Source: Fodinibacter sp038258215 (lineage in GTDB: Bacteria > Actinomycetota > Actinomycetes > Actinomycetales > Dermatophilaceae). Taken from it: a stretch of 26,993 nt of DNA. Shown piece by piece: positions 22,743-26,993 of the stretch (positions are counted from its first letter, which is position 1; each line of letters starts with the position of its first letter). The stretch spans positions 1-26,993 of the forward strand of contig JBBSQC010000049.1 in NCBI GenBank assembly GCA_038258215.1, written 5' to 3'. A program made the translations under genes and the position numbers. The notes beneath the pieces were generated by a model, which did no database searches, had not been told where the DNA came from, and worked only from the letters and a program-made list of their open reading frames with translations.

Positions 22743-23365
22743 GTCGGCTCCACCCCCATGACGTCGAGTCGGTGCATGACGAGGTCGTGGGCGTCCTCCG
22801 GGCGCGACGCCCCGTCGACGACGAGGTAGCGCTCGGGGTGCCCGGCCGCCATCGCGAGGAAGTGCTCGCGGATCGAGTCGTGGAAGGGGTCGGCCTCGGA
22901 CTCGAGCCGGTCCTGTCGGTCACCGCGGCGCCGCCGGCCCTCCTGCGCGGAGATGTCGACGACGACCGTGAGGTCGGGTTGGAGACCGTCGACCGCCCAC
23001 ATCTGGAGGTCATGGACCTCGACGGCGCCGAGGTCGCGCCCCGCGCCCTGGTAGGCGACCGAGGAATCGGTGTAGCGGTCGGTGATGACCACCTCGCCCC
23101 GGGCGAGGGCCGGCCCCACCAGGACGTCGACGTGGTGTGCCTTGTCGGCGGCGAAGAGCAGGGCCTCGGCCCGGGGCGAGACGTGGTCGCCGTGGAGCAC
23201 GAGGTCACGGATGGCCTGCCCGAGCTCGGTGCCACCCGGTTGACGCGTGACGGTGACCGCGCGGCCCGCGGAGCGCAGGGCATCGGCAAGCAGGCGCACC
23301 TGCGTCGACTTGCCGGCCCCGTCGCCGCCCTCGAAGGCGATGAACAGCCCTTCGTGTCCCGTCAC
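22739..23365 (-). CDS. tmk: Thymidylate kinase
   Basis: Tmk phosphorylates dTMP to dTDP for DNA synthesis. The 208-residue protein shows the P-loop GGDGAGKST at 13-21, TRQPGGTELG, the dTMP-binding TDRYTDSSVAYQGAGR segment and the lid region around GRRRRGDRQDRLE. Length is typical. The GTG at 23365 lies seven bases after TAGGCT and has no ribosome binding site, fitting a leaderless message. holB overlaps its stop codon. Confidence 0.95.
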   Translation of the reverse strand: MTGHEGLFIAFEGGDGAGKSTQVRLLADALRSAGRAVTVTRQPGGTELGQAIRDLVLHGDHVSPRAEALLFAADKAHHVDVLVGPALARGEVVITDRYTDSSVAYQGAGRDLGAVEVHDLQMWAVDGLQPDLTVVVDISAQEGRRRRGDRQDRLESEADPFHDSIREHFLAMAAGHPERYLVVDGASRPEDAHDLVMHRLDVMGVEPT

Positions 23366-23372
23366 GACCGCG

Positions 23373-23378
23373 AGCCTA
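23373..23378 (-). promoter_or_regulatory. -10 box of a leaderless promoter for tmk-holB
   Basis: TAGGCT on the minus strand ends seven bases before the tmk GTG, so transcription would start at or next to the first codon. No convincing -35 is seen. Confidence 0.4.
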
Positions 23379-23404
23379 GGACAGTCCTGCGACAGCAGTG
23401 ACCG

Positions 23405-24198
23405 TCACTCGGTCCCATGACGATCCGCGTTGGCGTGGATCGCGTCGCGGACGTATGCCGCGAGGCCGGGTGCGAGGTCCTCGTAGCTCGTGGTGAAGCG
23501 GGGGTCCGAGACGTACATGTCGGCCAGGTTGCGGTGGAAGGCGTGGTCGAGGTCGTAGAACCATCGCTCGATCTGGGCCCGATGGGCCTCGGCGGCGTCC
23601 ATCGCCTGCTCGGACGTCGCCGGCACGCCGGACGCGAGCGCGGCGACGAGTGCCGCGTTCACGGCATCCTGATCGGCCTTGATCCGTGCCCAGTCCTCGG
23701 TGGTGTAGCCCTCGGTGCGCCGGGCGGACTGGCGCCAGGCGTCGCTGTCGCCCCAGCGCTCCTGCGCCTCGGCGGCGTAGTCGTCGCCGAAGCCGTCACC
23801 GAACAGCTCCTTGAGCTCCTCGGTGGTGGCGGGTCGGTGCTCGTTCATCTCTCTCTCCAGTGCTCGTTCGATGGCGCCGACGAGGTCGTTCAGCTCGTCG
23901 ACCCGGGTCAGGACCGCGGCGCGCTGGCGCTGGAGGTGCTGCACCGGCGTGCCGTCGCCGTCGAGCAGGGCCTGGACCTCGTCGAGGGACAGGCCGAGTC
24001 GCGGTACGTCACGACGGTGGCGAGCCGGGCGAGGTCGTCGTAGCCGTAGAGCCGGTACCCGGCGTGGGTCCTGGCGCTGGGGACGACGAGTCCGACGGCG
24101 TCGTAGTGGTGCAGGGTGCGCACCGTGACGCCGAAGGACTCGGCGACCTGCCCGACGGTGAGCTCCATCCGTGCAGTGTGCTGGCTCGTCGTGGTCAT
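23405..24198 (-). pseudogene. MerR-family regulator with TipAS domain, interrupted by a one-base frameshift
   Basis: Two overlapping frames together make one MerR-TipAS regulator. The first, from ATG 24198 (or 24168), gives the winged helix MELTVGQVAESFGVTVRTLHHYD and continues to VVTYR; it then loses homology and stops at 23908. The next frame continues RLGLSLDEVQALLDGDG, the dimerisation helix, and a TipAS ligand-binding domain (ERWGDSDAWRQS, HAFHRNLADMYVSDPRF). The family expects YRRLGL, while the DNA has one base too few at about 24000-24003. TipAS-type domains bind thiopeptides or other hydrophobic drugs and activate efflux or stress genes. The motif text here joins two short segments of the helix. 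The change could be a real mutation, a programmed shift or a sequencing error. The promoter and operator look intact. Confidence 0.78.
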
Positions 24199-24204
24199 GT
24201 CACC

Positions 24205-24235
24205 ACCGTGACGCCTCACGCCGCGTCAGGGTCAA
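24205..24235 (-). promoter_or_regulatory. MerR-type autoregulatory promoter and operator
   Basis: On the minus strand a -35 TTGACC (24235-24230) and a -10 CACGGT (24210-24205) are separated by 19 bases, the long spacing typical of MerR-activated promoters. The near-palindrome CCTGACGCGGCGTGAGG (24230-24214, 7 of 8 arm bases pair) fills the spacer and resembles TipA-type operators. The -10 ends six bases before ATG 24198, so the message may be leaderless. Confidence 0.6.
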
Positions 24236-24251
24236 GCCGGCATCCGCCTCA

Positions 24252-24342
24252 CAACTTTCCCGCATGGAGCGGGGACCTTCAGCTCAGCACCCCCACCGAT
24301 CAGGTGCGCACCTGAAGGTTCCGGGATCGGGCGGGAAAGTTG
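24252..24342. repeat. Dispersed intergenic inverted repeat, copy 2 (both ends present)
   Basis: Outer arms CAACTTTCCCGC (24252-24263) and GCGGGAAAGTTG (24331-24342) pair perfectly. Inner arms GGACCTTCAG and CTGAAGGTTCC pair with one unmatched base, and a 14-bp palindrome CAGGTGCGCACCTG lies at 24301-24314. The right side, read in reverse complement, matches the left side of the copy at 18628-18702. The element ends nine bases before the SCP2 stop codon and sits upstream of the MerR promoter. Confidence 0.72.
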
Positions 24343-24351
24343 GGATGCCGG

Positions 24352-24801
24352 TCAGCGGCCCGGCGGCTCGAACCAGCTCGCGAGGCCCGCGGCCATGCCG
24401 AGGTCTCCGCGGGCCTTGACCTTGCCCATCATGAACATCATCGCGGGGTTGCCGGTGCCGGTGATGATCTTGAGGAACTCTGCCGGCCCCATGGTCAGCG
24501 CGAGGTCGGGCTCGAGGGTGGGGTCCTTCTCCACGGTGCACGCCCGGTCGGCGACGGCGACGGCATACGTGTCGCTGCTGTCCCCGGGACCGCCGGTGAT
24601 CCGGAAGTCGATCCGCGCGCTGCGCTCCCCCGCCTTGTCGGGGCGGAACTGCTGCGGGAAGCGCTCGAAGATCGCGTCGAGCAGCGCCGCCCGGTGCTCG
24701 CCGGCCAGGTCGTCCCGGATCTCTCGGTCGGACGTGTTCTTCACGAGCGCGACGAAGTCAGCCGGGCCGAGCGCGGCGAGGGTCTGCGGGTCGAGGGCCA
24801 T
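24352..24801 (-). CDS. SCP2 sterol-carrier-type domain protein
   Basis: A 149-residue protein made almost entirely of an SCP2-like lipid-binding domain. Visible features are the N-terminal helices, IDFRITGG, the acidic PTLEPDLALTMGPAEFLKIITG segment (two motifs, DLALTMGPAEFL and KIITGTGNP), and the C-terminal FMMGKVKARGD, which is diagnostic for this fold. It probably binds a hydrophobic ligand in the cytoplasm; the ligand is unknown. The ATG at 24801 lies six bases after TAGGTT, so it may have its own leaderless promoter. topA ends 45 bases upstream. Confidence 0.86.
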   Translation of the reverse strand: MALDPQTLAALGPADFVALVKNTSDREIRDDLAGEHRAALLDAIFERFPQQFRPDKAGERSARIDFRITGGPGDSSDTYAVAVADRACTVEKDPTLEPDLALTMGPAEFLKIITGTGNPAMMFMMGKVKARGDLGMAAGLASWFEPPGR

Positions 24802-24807
24802 GGTGGG

Positions 24808-24813
24808 AACCTA
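24808..24813 (-). promoter_or_regulatory. -10 box of a leaderless promoter for the SCP2 gene
   Basis: TAGGTT on the minus strand ends six bases before the ATG at 24801; no ribosome binding site lies in between. The 45-base gap to topA contains no clear -35. Confidence 0.4.
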
Positions 24814-24846
24814 CCGGCCGCCACCCGCACGGCCGAGCCCGGTGGG

Positions 24847-26993
24847 TCAGGCCTTCTTGGCCGGGGCCTTCTTGGTTGCGGTCTTCTTCGTTGCGGCCTT
24901 CTTCGTCGTCTTCTTCGCGACGGCGCGCTTCTTCACCGGTCCGCGAGCCCGCTTGTCCGCGAGCAGCTCGAAGCCGCGCTCGGCCGAGATCTGCTCCGGG
25001 TCGTCGTCCTTGCGCAGGGTGGCGTTGGTCTCACCGTCGGTGACGTAGGGCCCGAACCGGCCGTCCTTCACGACGACCGGCTTGCCCGAGACGGGGTCGG
25101 CGCCGAGCTCGGCCAGCGGCGGCTTGGCCGCGGCCCGGCCCCGCTGCTTGGGCTGGGCGTAGATGGCCAGCGCCTGCTCGAGCGTGATGTCGAACAGCTG
25201 CTGCTCGTTCTCGATCGAGCGGGAGTCGGTGCCCTTCTTCAGGTAGGGGCCGTAGCGCCCGTTCTGTGCGGTGATCTCCTCCCCCGACTCGGGGTCGGCG
25301 CCGACCACGCGCGGGAGGGAGAGCAGACGGAGGGCGGTGTCGAGGTCGAGGGTGGCGAGGTCCATGTCCTTGAAGAGGGATGCCGTGCGCGGCTTCGGCT
25401 TGATGGCCTTGGCCCGACCCTTGGTCGGCGCCTCGTCGGTCTCGGGAAGCACCTCGGTGACGTAGGGGCCGTAGCGCCCCGACTTGGCGACGATGTCGTG
25501 GCCGTTGCCGGGATCCTGGCCGAGCACACGACCGTCGTCGGCCGCAGCGTCCAACAGCTCGCGGGCCATCGCCGGCGTGAGCTCGTCGGGGGCGACGTCG
25601 TCGTTGATGGTGGCCCGCCTCGGAGCGGCGGGCGCACCGTCGTCACCGAGGGCCACGGCATCGGTGACCTCGCCGGTCTTCGGGTCGACGCCGGCCGGGA
25701 CGGTCTCCTCGACGTAGGGCCCGTAGCGGCCGACGCGCACGACGATGCCGTCGCCGATGTCAATCGTCGAGATGGCCCGGGCGTCGATGTCGCCGAGGTC
25801 GGCGACGAGGTCACGCAGCCCCTCGCTGGAGGTGGCCTCGTCTCCGAAGTAGAAGCGGCGCAACCACTCTGCCCGCCCCTGGTCACCCCGGGCGATGGCG
25901 TCGAGGTCCTCCTCCATGGAGGCGGTGAAGTCGTAGTCCACGAGGCGCGAGAAGTGCTCCTCCATGAGCCGGGTCACGGCGAAGGCAAGCCAGCTCGGCA
26001 CGAGGGCCGAGCCGCGGTTCGAGACGTAGCCGCGGTCCTGGATGGTGCCGATCGTCGACGCGTAGGTCGAGGGGCGTCCGATGCCGCGCTCCTCCATGGC
26101 CTTGACGAGGGTGGCCTCGGTGAACCGCGGCGGCGGGGAGGTCTCGTGGCCCTGCGCATCGGCGCGGCGCACCGTGAGTGCGGCCCCCTCCCCCAGCTTG
26201 GGCAGCCGGCGCTCCTCGGCAGCCTCGTCCTTCTTGCGGGCCGACTGGCGCTCGTCCCGACCCTCCTCGTAGGCGGCGAGGAACCCGCGGAAGGTGATGA
26301 CCGTGCCGCTCGCCGACAGCTCGACGGTGCGCGCCGGGGCGCCGTCGTCGAGCGTCGCCCCCAGGCGAAGTGACGCGGTGGAGCCGCGGGCGTCAGCCAT
26401 CTGCGAGGCGACGGTGCGCTTCCAGATCAGCTCGTAGAGTGCGAGGTCCTCGCCGCGCAGCTCACCCCGGACCTGGGCGGGCGTGCGGAAGCGGTCACCG
26501 GCGGGACGGATGGCTTCGTGCGCCTCCTGCGCGTTCTTGACCTTCTTCTCGTAGCGGCGCGGGGCGTCGGGCACGTAGTCGCCGCCATAGAGGTCACGGG
26601 CCTGCTGGCGGGCGGCGGTGTGTGCGGCATCCGACAAGGTGGTGCTGTCGGTGCGCATGTAGGTGATGTAGCCGTTCTCGTAGAGCCGCTGCGCGACCCG
26701 CATCGCGTTGCGGCTGTTGAGCCGCAGCTTGCGCGAGGCCTCCTGTTGGAGGGTGCTCGTCGTGAACGGCGCGCTCGGGCGCCGGGTGTAGGGCTTCTCG
26801 GAGACCTCGGTGACGGTGACGTCGGCGGCACGCAGGGCGGCAGCGATGCCGGTGGCGGCCCCCTCGTCGAGCTGGGTCGCCTTGGCGTTGGTCAGCGTGC
26901 CGTCGTCGGCGAAGTCGCGGCCCGTCGCGCCGCGCGGCCCGGCGACCCCCCGGAGCCGGGCGGTGGAGACCTTCGCGGGGGTGTGGGGGGGGA
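24847..26993 (-). CDS. topA: DNA topoisomerase I (C-terminal 714 residues; N-terminus outside window)
   Basis: TopA relaxes negatively supercoiled DNA. The frame is open to the window edge, so the Toprim domain and the start are missing. The active-site motif ITYMRTDST, with the catalytic Tyr, is near 26650, followed by AHEAIRP, RGIGRPSTYA and the EEDLDAIARGD region. The C-terminal part has four repeats, each with a GR[YF]GPY core (near 25720, 25475, 25250 and 25050), in place of zinc fingers, as in other actinobacteria. The last 28 residues are almost all Lys, Ala and Thr (KKAT-type repeats), a basic tail known in actinobacterial TopA to hold DNA and raise processivity. Confidence 0.96.
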   Translation of the reverse strand, partial: PPHTPAKVSTARLRGVAGPRGATGRDFADDGTLTNAKATQLDEGAATGIAAALRAADVTVTEVSEKPYTRRPSAPFTTSTLQQEASRKLRLNSRNAMRVAQRLYENGYITYMRTDSTTLSDAAHTAARQQARDLYGGDYVPDAPRRYEKKVKNAQEAHEAIRPAGDRFRTPAQVRGELRGEDLALYELIWKRTVASQMADARGSTASLRLGATLDDGAPARTVELSASGTVITFRGFLAAYEEGRDERQSARKKDEAAEERRLPKLGEGAALTVRRADAQGHETSPPPRFTEATLVKAMEERGIGRPSTYASTIGTIQDRGYVSNRGSALVPSWLAFAVTRLMEEHFSRLVDYDFTASMEEDLDAIARGDQGRAEWLRRFYFGDEATSSEGLRDLVADLGDIDARAISTIDIGDGIVVRVGRYGPYVEETVPAGVDPKTGEVTDAVALGDDGAPAAPRRATINDDVAPDELTPAMARELLDAAADDGRVLGQDPGNGHDIVAKSGRYGPYVTEVLPETDEAPTKGRAKAIKPKPRTASLFKDMDLATLDLDTALRLLSLPRVVGADPESGEEITAQNGRYGPYLKKGTDSRSIENEQQLFDITLEQALAIYAQPKQRGRAAAKPPLAELGADPVSGKPVVVKDGRFGPYVTDGETNATLRKDDDPEQISAERGFELLADKRARGPVKKRAVAKKTTKKAATKKTATKKAPAKKA

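Noticed and set aside
1695..24568. GTATGCCG as a polar chromosome-segregation signal (KOPS-like)
   Set aside because: Copies are evenly split between strands (9 and 9) within one region, so there is no polarity of the kind FtsK-orienting sequences show.
24850..24935. Tandem repeat in the 3' end of topA
   Set aside because: It is explained by the Lys/Ala/Thr-rich C-terminal tail common in actinobacterial TopA, not a separate repeat element.
24340..26373. Long plus-strand open frame opposite topA
   Set aside because: Antisense shadow produced by codon bias; composition is unlike a real protein.
1..26993. CRISPR arrays, insertion sequences, prophage or toxin-antitoxin modules
   Set aside because: No regularly spaced repeats of the right size, no transposase, integrase or phage genes, and no paired small genes of that type were seen.

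Overview
The window is chromosomal DNA from a very GC-rich actinobacterium. Evidence for this is the strong G/C bias at third codon positions, frequent GTG starts, several -10 boxes placed 6-8 nt before a start codon (leaderless style), a fused FolB-FolK, a TopA with a lysine-rich tail, and a conserved gene order (ppa / dacB / DUF2342 / tilS / hpt / ftsH / folE / folP / folBK / DUF3180, and topA / tmk / holB / tRNA-Thr). A member of the Micrococcales, perhaps Intrasporangiaceae, would fit, but the sequence alone does not settle this.

Layout. Positions 1-440 hold the 5' part of a DUF222 (13E12-type) protein on the minus strand, preceded by a LexA (SOS) box lying over its -35 element. A voltage-sensor-type K+ channel (635-1423, plus) overlaps tail to tail with a GNAT acetyltransferase (1377-1988, minus). 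From 6395 down to 2026 runs a cofactor operon: a DUF2520 Rossmann protein, panC, and a single uninterrupted frame encoding both NadB and NadC. Diverging from it are a MidA/NDUFAF7-like methyltransferase (6488-7435) and an orphan NuoD paralogue (7493-8683). From 17915 down to 8699 is a long minus-strand block: dacB, a DUF2342 metalloprotease, tilS, hpt, ftsH, folE, folP, folBK and DUF3180, many of them overlapping or nearly abutting. ppa (18000-18626) diverges from dacB. The last third, all minus strand, contains topA (partial), an SCP2 protein, a frameshifted MerR-TipAS regulator, tmk, holB, a lipoprotein alpha/beta hydrolase, tRNA-Thr(CGT), a small CxxC protein and a DUF427 protein.

How the genes fit together. 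The central region makes cofactors (pantothenate, NAD, tetrahydrofolate) and carries neighbouring housekeeping functions: purine salvage, tRNA-Ile lysidine synthesis, membrane proteolysis and cell-wall trimming. The methyltransferase next to the NuoD paralogue mirrors the mitochondrial NDUFAF7-NDUFS2 enzyme-substrate pair. The right part concerns DNA replication and topology.

The most unusual signals are: the NuoD paralogue with altered quinone-site residues beside its presumed methyltransferase; the NadB-NadC fusion; SOS control of the DUF222 gene; an over-used octamer GTATGCCG/CGGCATAC (18 copies, 9 per strand); a dispersed intergenic inverted repeat seen twice; a hairpin between the Shine-Dalgarno and the start codon of ftsH; four iteron-like repeats before the hydrolase gene; and a one-base frameshift in the MerR-TipAS gene. 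No CRISPR array, insertion sequence, rRNA or prophage was seen, and no stretch over 300 bases lacks a gene.
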